Source of the DNA: JANQMY01 sp965228775
GTDB lineage: Bacteria; Pseudomonadota; Alphaproteobacteria; JANQMY01
Direction of reading: 5' to 3'
Assembly: GCA_965228775.1 (NCBI GenBank)
Contig: OZ245840.1
Span: 3,658,001 to 3,722,000, forward strand
Length of the DNA: 64,000 nucleotides
Part shown: piece by piece, positions 43,057-51,964 of the stretch
How the letters are laid out: each line of letters opens with the position of its first letter
How positions within the stretch are numbered: position 1 is the first letter of the stretch
The notes under the pieces: generated by a model
The model's database searches: none
Seen by the model: only the letters and a program-made list of their open reading frames with translations
What the model was told of the DNA's origin: nothing
Made by a program: the position numbers and the translations under genes

Positions 43057-44784
43057 TCAAGCCGGTTCGGCCCGCATGCCGCGCACGAGCTTGCCGGGCA
43101 GTGCACCGGTGGCTTCGCCGCCGCGGTAGATCATTTCCCCTGAAACGAAGGTTGCTTCGATACCATCCGCATTCTGAAGGAAACGATTGCCGCCGCCGGG
43201 CAGGTCGCTCACGATGTGAGGGGTCTTCAGACTTAGCTTGTCGAGATCGATAATGTTGACGTCGGCCTTCATGCCTGGGGCCAATAGACCGCGATCCTTC
43301 AGGGAGAAGAATTCCGCCGGTTCGCGGGTGATCATGCGGACGGCCTTGGCGTAATCGAACAGTCCTTCGTCTTTTACCCATTTCGTCAGCAGATAGATGT
43401 TTGCGCTGGTATCGCAGATGGACCCCACATGGGCGCCGCCATCGCCAAGGGCCGTCACCGTGTGCGGATGTTTCAGCAGTTCCGAGATAATCGGCTTGGA
43501 TTTGCTCGTGGCCGGAATGTAGATGAGATTATTACCATTGTTGCCCAGCAGGAAATCATAGAGCCAATCCAGCGGTTCTTGCCCCGCCCGTTCGGCTTGC
43601 GCGGCCACGCAATTCTCCGAATCCGGAAGATAGTTGATGGGCTCTTCCATAGGGTACATGGCATTGAAATTCTTCGACAGCAATTGCACGAAGATATGCG
43701 GATTGTCGTTTTCTTCCTGCATGATCTGTGCTTTCACCTCCGGCTCTTTGAGCTTGGCGATGCGCTCATCCCAGGGCAGATCCGCATATTTCAAGAAAGT
43801 GGGGCGCCGGTAGAAGGGGCTCATGCTCGCCGGGTGACCCATCAAAATACCGATGGGACGTGTGATCACTTGCCCGCGAATATCAAGGCCTTGGGCCTGG
43901 GCCGCTTCAATGCGTTCCAGATGTTCTTTCCACAATTGTTTGTTTTGGTTCATGCCTTCCGACGGCTGACTAATTGGCACCAGCGTGAAGGTGCCTTTAG
44001 CGCCGGTCTTGGCGCTGGTTTCCCGCAAGATGCTGAATTCCTCTTCTGCATCCTTAAAGTCAGAGATGAATTGCATCACCTGGCCTTTTTCGCCGGACAG
44101 GCACGTGCCCAATTCTTTCATCTCATTGGCGGCGGCTTCAAAGGTGGGCACATGATCGCCCGTCGCGCTCAGATGCACCAGCGTGCGCGAACTCGACAGG
44201 CCCACGGCGCCCGCATCGATGCCCTCTTTCAGAAGCACTTTCATTTGGTCGATGTCTTCAGGCGTCGCCGTTTCGCGGTTGACGCCACGTTCGCCCATCA
44301 CATAAACGCGCAACGGCCCATGCGGCAGGAACACTGCGATATCGATGTCGCGCTCTTTTGCGTCCAGCGCGTCCATATATTCCGGGAAACTTTCCCAGGT
44401 CCACGGAATGCCCTCCGCCAGGGCCGTGCCGGGAATTTCCTCCACGCCTTCCATCAGCTTGACCAGCACGTCCCGGTCTTCCGGACGGCAGGGCGCAAAA
44501 CCCACACCGCAATTGCCCATGACCACCGTCGTGGTGCCAAGATTGGACGATGGCGTCAGATGCGAGTCCCAAGAGGCTTGGCCATCATAATGGGTGTGCA
44601 CGTCCACGAAGCCTGGCGTCACGGCTTTGCCGCCCGCATCCACTTCTTGCGCAGCGGACCCGTCCACTTTCGCGCCCACGGCCGCGATTCGCCCATCTTT
44701 GATGGCCAGTTCACCGGCATAGGCGGCAACGCCGCTGCCGTCATAGATCTGACCGTTGCGAATGATGACATCAAAATCGGGCAT
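43057..44784 (-). CDS. N-acyl-D-amino-acid deacylase-type amidohydrolase
   Basis: A 575-residue amidohydrolase. The metal motif DVHTHYDGQ near residue 62 and the TTTVVMGNCGVGFAPC segment near 90 match D-aminoacylase/N-acyl-D-amino-acid deacylase. Other metal ligands are the late GDGGAH motif. The start at ATG 44784 is the conserved MPDFDVIIRNG. It is followed directly by the CmcJ-like gene; upstream and divergent is an enoyl-CoA hydratase. Confidence 0.88.
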   Translation of the reverse strand: MPDFDVIIRNGQIYDGSGVAAYAGELAIKDGRIAAVGAKVDGSAAQEVDAGGKAVTPGFVDVHTHYDGQASWDSHLTPSSNLGTTTVVMGNCGVGFAPCRPEDRDVLVKLMEGVEEIPGTALAEGIPWTWESFPEYMDALDAKERDIDIAVFLPHGPLRVYVMGERGVNRETATPEDIDQMKVLLKEGIDAGAVGLSSSRTLVHLSATGDHVPTFEAAANEMKELGTCLSGEKGQVMQFISDFKDAEEEFSILRETSAKTGAKGTFTLVPISQPSEGMNQNKQLWKEHLERIEAAQAQGLDIRGQVITRPIGILMGHPASMSPFYRRPTFLKYADLPWDERIAKLKEPEVKAQIMQEENDNPHIFVQLLSKNFNAMYPMEEPINYLPDSENCVAAQAERAGQEPLDWLYDFLLGNNGNNLIYIPATSKSKPIISELLKHPHTVTALGDGGAHVGSICDTSANIYLLTKWVKDEGLFDYAKAVRMITREPAEFFSLKDRGLLAPGMKADVNIIDLDKLSLKTPHIVSDLPGGGNRFLQNADGIEATFVSGEMIYRGGEATGALPGKLVRGMRAEPA

Positions 44785-44922
44785 AGGGTGCGTTCCTCTT
44801 GTGCATCTGCGGTATGCAGGTTTCCTCGTTACGGTGAGTTTACAATGAGGACCGATGCCAATAAAGATCGAACCGCGCCCGCCAAGGGCGCGACAATTCC
44901 GCCAAAAATCAGAGGCCACGCG

Positions 44923-45645
44923 ATGATCGAGCTAGAAAAACAAGAAAACATATTCACCCTGACAATGAATGCGGGGGAAAACCGGTGGAATACGACCTTT
45001 GTCCGTGAAATCGCGAAAGCCTTGGACGAGGTGGAAGCGTCAAGCGGACCTGCGGCGCTGATCACGCGGTCCGCGAACGCAAAGTTCTTTTCCAATGGGC
45101 TTGATCTGGATTGGGTGCAGGCGCCCGACCAGCACCCCGAGGGCGGCGATCGCATGGTGTTCGGCAACGAATTCATGGGACTCATGGGCCGCATCATTAC
45201 GCTGCCCATCCCGACAATTTGCGCGATCAACGGCCATGCCTTTGGCGCTGGCTTCATGGTGGCCTTGTGTCATGACGTGCGCGTTCAGCGGCTTGACCGG
45301 GGGTTTGTGTGTGCCAATGAGATGCAGCTTGGTATGCCCATTCCGCTGCCGGAACTGGCCCTGTTCCGTCATAAACTGCCCGCCAATGTATTCTATGAGA
45401 CAGTACAGCTGGCACGCCGCTGGACCGGTGAAGATGCCTTGAGGGCAGGGATTGTTCAGCACGCGGTCGAACTGGACAGTCTTTTGCCTCTTGCCGAAAA
45501 ACTGGCGGAAGACCTCGCGCCGCTCGGTGCCAACCGGGAGGTCTTCGGCGGACAGAAAGAAAAGCTGTTCGGACCAGGCGCGATCTTGAACGCCGAGCAC
45601 GGGGCGGCGCACCTGCTGAAGAATGCCGGTGACTACAAGGGATGA
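44923..45645 (+). CDS. Enoyl-CoA hydratase/isomerase family protein
   Basis: A 240-residue crotonase-fold protein starting MIELEKQENIFTLT. The second oxyanion segment INGHAFGAGFMVALCHD and the NEMQLGMPIPLPE region resemble delta3-delta2-enoyl-CoA isomerases of the short plant-like type. The frame stays open far upstream as antisense of the deacylase gene, but the true start is the ATG at 44923. Its stop overlaps the next start (ATGA at 45642). Confidence 0.85.
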   Translation: MIELEKQENIFTLTMNAGENRWNTTFVREIAKALDEVEASSGPAALITRSANAKFFSNGLDLDWVQAPDQHPEGGDRMVFGNEFMGLMGRIITLPIPTICAINGHAFGAGFMVALCHDVRVQRLDRGFVCANEMQLGMPIPLPELALFRHKLPANVFYETVQLARRWTGEDALRAGIVQHAVELDSLLPLAEKLAEDLAPLGANREVFGGQKEKLFGPGAILNAEHGAAHLLKNAGDYKG

Positions 45646-46535
45646 CCATGCGCGTTCTCCATTTCGTCTGCGCTATCTGTTTGGCAGCACTGTTGGCAAA
45701 CCGTGTGTCCGCGGAAACCGTGACCCTTGATGTGGACGGCCTATCCCGTTCTTACGAAATTCATGTTCCCGAAAGCGTAAGCGCGGAAACAAAGCCACCT
45801 CTGCTCATTGTCCTGCACGGGACCGGGTCAACGGGTGCGCAAATGGAACAGCTTGGCCGGTTTGCCCAAGACGCGGCGGACAAAGGTTTTGTCCTTGCGG
45901 CTCCCAATTCCTTGGGCCGCGCCTTCAATGAAGGCTCTGGACGGGGCGGGCCGGATGTCAAAGATGTGGACGATGTAAGCTTCATTGAAGCCGTTGCCGC
46001 TGATGTGCGGCGGCAGACCGCCATTGATGAGAGCCGTCAATTCGTTGCCGGGTTTTCCAGCGGCGGTGCCATGGCGCAACGCATGGCCTTGCAAAGCGAT
46101 TATCCCTGGGCGGCCATTGCGGCAGTGGCCGGGCACCTATGGATTCCGGCGGAAGGTGCCATGCGGCCTACCAATCTTCTCCTCCTTTGGGGGATGGATG
46201 ATCCGTTGAACCCGGCGGAAGGTGGCGTTGTTCCATACCCTCAAAGCGGTGTCACTCTCGACAAGCCGCCTCCCAGCGCAACCCATTTGAAATGGGCGGA
46301 CCTGTTGGAGTGTTATGAAGGAGAGTTTGCGGAAACAGCGCCGTTCGCCGGTACGAAGAAACTCAGCATTGATACATGTTACGAAGGCGCACAACTGGAC
46401 GCATATTTTGTTGGCGGCTTAGGCCATCATTGGCCAGGCGGCACGCCTGTGCCTCTACCGCCGGAGATTGTTGGTCCGTATGCGGAACCATTCGTTCTTA
46501 ACGAAGTAATGTGGGATTTTTTCGAGGGGCGGTAA
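45642..46535 (+). CDS. Secreted LpqC/PHB-depolymerase-like esterase
   Basis: A 297-residue alpha/beta hydrolase with an N-terminal signal peptide (residues 1-24, cleavage near VSA-ET). Oxyanion segment LLIVLHGTGSTGAQ near 50-63, nucleophile elbow GFSSGGAMA near 135, and a late GHHWPGG with the catalytic His. It resembles poly(3-hydroxyalkanoate) depolymerase/feruloyl esterase-type enzymes (LpqC). Acts outside the cytoplasm on ester bonds. The ATG at 45642 overlaps the hydratase stop; ATG 45648 is an alternative. Confidence 0.85.
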   Translation: MTMRVLHFVCAICLAALLANRVSAETVTLDVDGLSRSYEIHVPESVSAETKPPLLIVLHGTGSTGAQMEQLGRFAQDAADKGFVLAAPNSLGRAFNEGSGRGGPDVKDVDDVSFIEAVAADVRRQTAIDESRQFVAGFSSGGAMAQRMALQSDYPWAAIAAVAGHLWIPAEGAMRPTNLLLLWGMDDPLNPAEGGVVPYPQSGVTLDKPPPSATHLKWADLLECYEGEFAETAPFAGTKKLSIDTCYEGAQLDAYFVGGLGHHWPGGTPVPLPPEIVGPYAEPFVLNEVMWDFFEGR

Positions 46536-46550
46536 CCCCTTTCTTCGAAC

Positions 46551-46685
46551 GTCATCCCGGACACGCCGCAGCATCTTGATGATGCGGTGTAGATCCGGGA
46601 TCTATCCGGCAAGCGGTTCTGACTGTGTTTTCTGGATCCCGTATCTGCGAAGCAGCATGGTATGCTGCATCGCGTACGGGATGAC
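46551..46685. repeat. Palindromic intergenic repeat (GTCATCCCG family)
   Basis: A 135-base stretch ending in GTCATCCCG (46551-46559) and CGGGATGAC (46677-46685), with inner hairpins CCGCAGCATC...GATGCGG and AGCAGCAT...ATGCTGC. It fills the gap between two convergent genes. The form matches a widely dispersed alphaproteobacterial palindrome type, and it may also act as a terminator for both genes. Confidence 0.8.
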
Positions 46686-46705
46686 GGCAAAAGTTTCAGC
46701 AGCGA

Positions 46706-47632
46706 TCAGAGATACACTCCGATCTTCTCCCCAAGCTCCTGCACATGCAGGGCGCGGTATTCCTGGTAGATGCAAGAGGAATGGGGCATCACCAATACGT
46801 TCGGATGATCCCATAAGGGAGAGGTAGCGGGAAGGGGCTCTTCCTCGGTGACGTCAAGTCCTGCTCCAGCGATCGGTCCCTCATTCAATGCCCATAAAAC
46901 ATCGTCCGTCAGCGTGGTTGTCCCGCGCCCGAAATTGTAGAGGAAACTGCCGGGTTTCATGGCGCCCAATCTCGTACGGTTCATAAATCCGTGTGTGGAG
47001 GCATCGCCAGGCAACAGCAAGATGACGTGATCGGCGATGTTCAATGCGTCCGGCAAGGTGCTGTCAGTGATGTAGCTTGCGCCGGTGTCGTGATCGATGC
47101 CACCTTCAACGGTCCGTTGATATCCGGTCACAGACATCCCTAACCCGGTCAGCAGCTTTGCGCATTCTTTGCCGATGCTGCCATAGCCGATAATCAGGGC
47201 GCGCTGGTTCGCCAGCATGCGGCTTTCGAATTGCAGATTGCGGTCCCAGCTTTTTTGGCGTTCATTTTTCAGAAGGGCAGGCATGCGCCGATTGAAATAA
47301 AGCATGGTGCCCAACAGGCTCTCGGCGATCATGCCGCCGTGAAAGGTGCCGAAAATCGTTTGTACACGTCCTGACGGATCTTCCGCCACCCAGTCCTTGC
47401 CGGCGGCGGGTGTGAAAACGGCCTTGAGATGAGGTGCCAATTCAAACCAGTCGCGCTTGAACTGCCAGCAGGTCACAAGCTCTGCTTCCGCTAACCCGTC
47501 GAGAAAGCTCTCTTGCGTCTCGTGATGAACGATCCGCAAATCCGAATGTTTGCGGAGAACCGGTTCAAAGTCCTCCGCTGCAAAATCGAACGCACGGATG
47601 TCATTCTTTAAGAAAATGTGGAGGGCGGGCAT
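46706..47632 (-). CDS. D-2-hydroxyacid dehydrogenase family protein
   Basis: A 308-residue NAD(P)-dependent dehydrogenase. The cofactor motif GYGSIGKECAKLL is near residues 140-152, and the catalytic Arg (FGRGTT), Glu (EEEPLP) and His (MPHSS) are all present. It reduces 2-oxoacids or oxidises D-2-hydroxyacids. Last gene in a minus-strand run downstream of the TIMP-like and amidohydrolase genes. Confidence 0.9.
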   Translation of the reverse strand: MPALHIFLKNDIRAFDFAAEDFEPVLRKHSDLRIVHHETQESFLDGLAEAELVTCWQFKRDWFELAPHLKAVFTPAAGKDWVAEDPSGRVQTIFGTFHGGMIAESLLGTMLYFNRRMPALLKNERQKSWDRNLQFESRMLANQRALIIGYGSIGKECAKLLTGLGMSVTGYQRTVEGGIDHDTGASYITDSTLPDALNIADHVILLLPGDASTHGFMNRTRLGAMKPGSFLYNFGRGTTTLTDDVLWALNEGPIAGAGLDVTEEEPLPATSPLWDHPNVLVMPHSSCIYQEYRALHVQELGEKIGVYL

Positions 47633-47644
47633 ATCCGCAGGAAG

Positions 47645-48184
47645 TTACTCCGCCGTCGGTGTTTCCGTCTTGTAGACTCCTTCAATATCGAAGGTCACAT
47701 TGTGCTTGGTTTCCAGTTCCTTCAGCAGGGTCGCGTCCTTGCCCACCGGGAATGAAGAGCATGTGTTCGCCCAGAACGGATCTTTTCCGCCTTCCAAAAA
47801 CAGCACATGTCCGCCAACCACGTAGGAGGCTTCACACGCCGCGCTTTCGGGATTGGCTTTTCCGATCACCTTGACCCACTCGCCGGTTTCACCGCGCAGC
47901 TCATCCACCACGGAAACCTTGTAGCACGTATAGTTGCGGAACATGTTTCCCGTGACACGTCCGAAGAAGCCGCCCTCAATCTTCGGCGTTTCCAGACCAT
48001 GTTTCTTGGGGCTGCATTTCTCTTTGGAGATGATCTGGCCCACAAATGCGGTTTCTGTCTTTTCGAAAGCCTCCACGGGTGCCAAACAACTGCAGGCATG
48101 GGCCTGAGTGGTTAATGCCGTCGCGCCTGCCATCAATGATACGGCCGCTGCTGAAAGTGTTAACAATTTTGGATAGTTACGCAT
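47645..48184 (-). CDS. Secreted NTR/TIMP-like cysteine-rich protein
   Basis: A 179-residue exported protein. Signal peptide residues 1-30 end in AHA, so the mature chain begins CSC (Cys31, Cys33), as in tissue inhibitors of metalloproteases where the N-terminal Cys chelates the protease zinc. Five further cysteines follow (in SKEKCSP, NYTCYK, SAACEAS and ANTCSS among others), fitting disulfides. I start at ATG 48184 with GGAGGAT upstream. It lies between an amidohydrolase and a hydroxyacid dehydrogenase gene. Inhibitor activity is possible but unproven for bacterial members. Confidence 0.72.
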   Translation of the reverse strand: MRNYPKLLTLSAAAVSLMAGATALTTQAHACSCLAPVEAFEKTETAFVGQIISKEKCSPKKHGLETPKIEGGFFGRVTGNMFRNYTCYKVSVVDELRGETGEWVKVIGKANPESAACEASYVVGGHVLFLEGGKDPFWANTCSSFPVGKDATLLKELETKHNVTFDIEGVYKTETPTAE

Positions 48185-48265
48185 CCAATCCTCCCCGAGT
48201 TCATCCCATGCAGAACAGGCTAGCATGCGAATATGGTTACGTTAAGCGGTGACGTGCCTGGCCGT

Positions 48266-49072
48266 TCATAGTTTAAAGACCCGCTGAGCATTGGCTGCCA
48301 AGAACAAAGATTGAACGTCCGATTCTAACGCCAAATCACTCAGATCTTTCAAGGCCATGCCGGGCGTCACCATCGGATAATTCGTACCGAACAGAACTTT
48401 GTGCCTGCCATGTCCCTTCATGTACCTTACCAATTCGTCCGGGTACCTTTTGGCGGTGTAAGCGGACGTGTCGATGTAAACATTTTCATGCTTTGTCGCA
48501 ACGGCTATGGCTTCCTCCGTCCACGGATAGCCGATATGTCCACCCACAATGACCAGTTCGGGAAAGTCGAGGGCCACTTGATCAAGGTAGATCGGGCGCC
48601 CCACTTCCGACGGCATAAGGGGGCCGGTGTGGCCGATCTGGGTGCAAAAGGGGATCCCCATCTCGCAGCACGCCGTGTAAACGGGGTAAAATCGCCTGTC
48701 GGTTGGCGGCACTTCCCAAAGCCAGGGTAAGACCCGAATGGCTTTGAAGCCCAGTTCCGAAACGCAGCGGCGAATCTCGCGCACCGCCTCCATTGGTTTT
48801 GAAATGTCGACGGACCCGACACCCACCAGGCGGTCCGGGTAAGCCCTTACGAATTCGGCGACTTCATCATTGGAGATCATCACATTCCGCGGCGCCACCC
48901 AGGCCGAAATCAGGCTCTTGTCCACTTGGGCCTGGTCCATCGCCGCGATGGTGGCCTCAAGGGGTAGGGCAGACTTTGGGGTTTCGGTCTTTGTCCAACG
49001 GCGCAGGGACTCAAAAATCGGATCTTGAGAATGCCGTAGCGTCGGATGTTGGGCCCAAGCGTCGATAATCAT
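48266..49072 (-). CDS. Amidohydrolase-2 family metal-dependent hydrolase
   Basis: A 268-residue TIM-barrel protein of the amidohydrolase_2 group (ACMSD/4-oxalomesaconate hydratase relatives). It begins MIIDAWAQHP where the usual metal HxH is replaced by AQH, has VGGHIGYPW near residue 178 and FGTNYPMVTPG near 235. The loss of the first metal His suggests an altered or reduced metal site. Substrate unknown; decarboxylase- or hydrolase-type chemistry on carboxylates is expected. Confidence 0.8.
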   Translation of the reverse strand: MIIDAWAQHPTLRHSQDPIFESLRRWTKTETPKSALPLEATIAAMDQAQVDKSLISAWVAPRNVMISNDEVAEFVRAYPDRLVGVGSVDISKPMEAVREIRRCVSELGFKAIRVLPWLWEVPPTDRRFYPVYTACCEMGIPFCTQIGHTGPLMPSEVGRPIYLDQVALDFPELVIVGGHIGYPWTEEAIAVATKHENVYIDTSAYTAKRYPDELVRYMKGHGRHKVLFGTNYPMVTPGMALKDLSDLALESDVQSLFLAANAQRVFKL

Positions 49073-49767
49073 GTTTCGTCTGTTCCAAATTCTTACCTCC
49101 CCCTTGTGGGGAGGTCGAAGAAATGGGCATAGCCTGTTTCTTCGGGTGGGGGAAACGAAGATGCAATTTTATTCCGACTATCCGTCAACCCCCACCCGAA
49201 AAATTTCTCGTAGGCTCGAATTTTTCGGCCTCCCCATAAGGGCAGGGCAATCGCATATGGCGATTACCGGCCTTGCTTTTTTTCCGCTCATGCCTGCAAC
49301 AGCAGGCATCTCTCACATTTCGCCAATAGATCCCGGTTCGCGAAAACGCGACCGGGATGAGCGGCAGAGGAGTGATGGTCATATGCGATCCGACTCCCAA
49401 CAAGGTGGAGGCTAAAAGTGTTGTGAACAGCCTGCCGCAAAATGGTGACATGTGTGCTATCCTGCAACCGAGGGAGGCTTTGGTGTTGTGAGAAAGCCAT
49501 GGCCTTTGGACCCACATTCCCCCAAACTTGCGAGCTTGAGCGGACGCTCACGGTTTTTTGTGCCGATGGGGGCACGAAACATGAGATGACGCTTTCGGTG
49601 GTGTTGTTACTTTGGCGTACCCACCCGCTCCCCCTCCCAACCACCCGAGCGAGGGTACCTTTGGGGTGGTTGGGAGGGGGAGCGGGTGGCCGGGGTATCC
49701 CAAAAAGTTGGATGAACCCCATGCGCCCATCACGACGCCTGGGCGTAAACAATAAAAAAGCAGGTGA
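49073..49767. repeat. Intergenic region packed with several palindromic repeats
   Basis: No gene is visible in these 695 bases between the divergent amidohydrolase and MFS genes. I see CCTCCCC-CTTGT-GGGGAGG at 49097-49115, GGGTGGGGG/CCCCCACCC arms near 49145-49198, TGCCTGC-AACA-GCAGGCA at about 49289-49306, and a hairpin ATCCCGG...CCGGGAT near 49328-49358. A perfect 26-base palindrome lies at 49621-49689 (separate entry). The region looks like a landing site for dispersed repeats plus two promoters. Confidence 0.7.
49621..49689. repeat. Perfect 26-bp inverted repeat, family member 1
   Basis: Left arm 49621-49646 (CCACCCGCTCCCCCTCCC then AACCACCC) is the exact complement of 49664-49689, with a 17-base loop that contains GAGGGTACC. 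A close relative is found at 62466-62530 with a similar loop. Non-coding dispersed palindrome. Confidence 0.88.
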
Positions 49768-51144
49768 ATGGTGACGGTAGATCGAATGGAAGAAGCGGAC
49801 CGGGATGATGCGGGAGAAGGGGGCGGAAACGCCTATCCCGGCGCATTTGCCGCCTGGTACATGGTCGCCATTCTGGTCCTGGCCTACACATTTTCATTTA
49901 TCGACCGGCAAATCCTGACTTTGCTTGTGCATGACATTCAGCATGATTTGAAGGTCAATGACACGGCCATGGGCATTCTTCATGGTTTCACCTTCGCCGT
50001 CTTTTACTCGATCGCTGGATTGCCGATCGCCCGCGCCATTGATGTGGGCCCACGCCGCCTCATTCTTGCCATCGGCATTTTCGCCTGGAGCCTGACCACA
50101 GCCCTATGTGGCATTGCATTTCGGTATTGGCAGCTATTGCTTTTACGCATCGGGGTTGCCGTTGGGGAAGCGACCTTGCTGCCGGCCATGAATTCCATGA
50201 TCGCGGATGCATTCCCGCCGGAACGCCGGGGGCTTGCAACGGCGCTGTTTAATGTAGGCCTGCCGATCGGCATTGGACTGTCGGTTCTGTTTGGCGGTGT
50301 GCTGATCAATGCTTTTGAAGGCGTCACTCTGACGGTGCCGGGGATCGGTACGTTGAAGCCTTGGCAGATCGTATTCTTGTCCGTGGGCATCCCTGGACTT
50401 TTCGTGGCGTTTTTGACCATGACCATGATTGACCCGCCACGCAAACAAGTGATGACGGATGGGGACAGCATTCCCATCCGGGATGTGATCGCACACTTGT
50501 CCAAGTATCGTTGGGCGTTCGGCTTGCATTTCGCAGCCGTCTGCTTCGCTTCCATGGTGGGGTATGGTTACGTTGCGTGGATACCGGCCATGTATATCCG
50601 CAACTTCGATATTTCGAGCGGCGATATGGGCATCATCTATGGGCTGTTGACCATGGTGTTTGGCGTGATGTCCATCATCATTGCCGGATGGTTTTCCGAT
50701 TTTTGGGACAGTAAGGGAAATGCAGACGGAAAAATGCGTGCACCGCTCATTGCGGTAAGTGGGTCTTTGCTGCCCGCGTTGATCTTTCCGCTGGTAACGA
50801 ACATCTATCTGTCGTTCGCGGTCTTGGGTGTTTTTCTTTTCTTCTCCTATGCGATTTGGGCGACCGGTGCTGCCGTTATTCAGGATTTGTCGCCTGGGCC
50901 TATGCGCGCGCAGATCACCGCGATCTATACAGGTATCTTGAACCTTGTCGGCCTTGGCTTCGGCCCTGTCGGCATTGCTCTGATGACGGATTATGTGTTC
51001 GGCGACCCGAAGGCTGTGAAATACTCCATGGTCTTTTTTGCCGCCATCGGAACGACTTTGGCCATGGCGTGCTGGTTTGTCTGCCTGCGGCCCTATCGTG
51101 TTTATGCAAGACGTTTGAGAAACTGGAAGCCGGTTGCGGCTTAA
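49768..51144 (+). CDS. MFS transporter (Spinster-like)
   Basis: A 458-residue 12-helix MFS protein. The first helix ends in FSFIDRQILTLLV, loop 2-3 has the basic DVGPRRLI, and helix 4-5 has WQLLLLRIGVAVGEATLLPA, all shared with the NTF2-fused transporter at 36366-38153 but without the soluble domain. It has an acidic, Gly-rich cytoplasmic N-terminus of about 30 residues. Substrate unknown. A glutathione transferase gene follows 22 bases later. The start may be ATG 49768 or 49786. Confidence 0.88.
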   Translation: MVTVDRMEEADRDDAGEGGGNAYPGAFAAWYMVAILVLAYTFSFIDRQILTLLVHDIQHDLKVNDTAMGILHGFTFAVFYSIAGLPIARAIDVGPRRLILAIGIFAWSLTTALCGIAFRYWQLLLLRIGVAVGEATLLPAMNSMIADAFPPERRGLATALFNVGLPIGIGLSVLFGGVLINAFEGVTLTVPGIGTLKPWQIVFLSVGIPGLFVAFLTMTMIDPPRKQVMTDGDSIPIRDVIAHLSKYRWAFGLHFAAVCFASMVGYGYVAWIPAMYIRNFDISSGDMGIIYGLLTMVFGVMSIIIAGWFSDFWDSKGNADGKMRAPLIAVSGSLLPALIFPLVTNIYLSFAVLGVFLFFSYAIWATGAAVIQDLSPGPMRAQITAIYTGILNLVGLGFGPVGIALMTDYVFGDPKAVKYSMVFFAAIGTTLAMACWFVCLRPYRVYARRLRNWKPVAA

Positions 51145-51166
51145 CCGTTTTTGGAAGGATATTGTT

Positions 51167-51964
51167 ATGCTTGAGCTCTACCACGCCCCCATTTCCACTT
51201 GCTCCCAGAAAGTGCGCATGGCGCTGTGTGAAAAAGGGCTCGACTGGGAAGATCATGTGGTGGATCTGCAAAAAGGCGAACAGTTCGCGCCGAACTACAT
51301 CAAGCTTAACCCCAATGCCGTGGTGCCAACATTGGTGGATGATGGCACGGTGTTGATCGAGTCCACACTGATCAATGAGTATCTCGACGATAAATACACG
51401 GATGCGCCACTAAAGCCGGAAGGGGCGGAGGCGCGCCATGCCATGCGTCTGTATACGAAGCAAACGGATGACCGGGCCCAGCCCGCGATCGCGGTTTTGA
51501 CCTATGCGATCGGCGCGCGCCCCATGATGCTGGCGCAGCCCAAAGAGCAGGTGATGGAGATGTTCTCCAAAATTCCACTCGAGGCCAAGCGCAAGGCGCG
51601 GATAAGCGTTTACGAAAATGGTGTGAAAGCGCCAGAGGTGGCAGAGGCCATCAAGGTCTTTGTGGCTCTGTTTAAAGATATGGAAAAACGCCTTCATGAA
51701 AACACCTGGCTTGCGGGACCTGACATTAGCCTCGCCGATATTGCGGCCATGCCTTATGTGCTGCGGATCGATCATTTGGGGCTGACCCCGATGATCGAGG
51801 ACAGCGGTTTGCCCAAGCTTGCCGCTTGGTATGACCGCGTCAAGGCGCGCCCATCCTTCGACATTGGTGTGGCAAAATATGCGCCATCCTTTGTGGTGGA
51901 CCTCTTTCAAGGGGAAGGACAAAAAATTTGGCCTGAAGTGGAGAAACTCATCCAGGCAGCATAG
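51167..51964 (+). CDS. Glutathione S-transferase
   Basis: A 265-residue GST. The N-terminal thioredoxin fold begins MLELYHAPISTCSQKVRMAL with the STCSQK active-site loop, and VVPTLVDDGTVLIES near 57-71 binds the gamma-glutamyl part of glutathione. The C-terminal helical domain is longer than usual (about 180 residues). GGAAGGA lies upstream of ATG 51167. It is downstream of an MFS gene and may detoxify or dehalogenate an imported compound. Confidence 0.9.
   Translation: MLELYHAPISTCSQKVRMALCEKGLDWEDHVVDLQKGEQFAPNYIKLNPNAVVPTLVDDGTVLIESTLINEYLDDKYTDAPLKPEGAEARHAMRLYTKQTDDRAQPAIAVLTYAIGARPMMLAQPKEQVMEMFSKIPLEAKRKARISVYENGVKAPEVAEAIKVFVALFKDMEKRLHENTWLAGPDISLADIAAMPYVLRIDHLGLTPMIEDSGLPKLAAWYDRVKARPSFDIGVAKYAPSFVVDLFQGEGQKIWPEVEKLIQAA

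Noticed and set aside
42062..43381. N-terminal extension of the CmcJ-like protein to 43381
   Set aside because: The extra 110 residues are Arg-rich, overlap the deacylase gene on the same strand in another frame, and the family N-terminus starts at 43051.
43429..44922. A long open frame running in phase into the hydratase gene at 44923 (would give 738 residues)
   Set aside because: It is antisense to the well-supported deacylase gene, its translation is rich in His/Arg/Phe as in antisense frames, and the crotonase fold starts at 44923.
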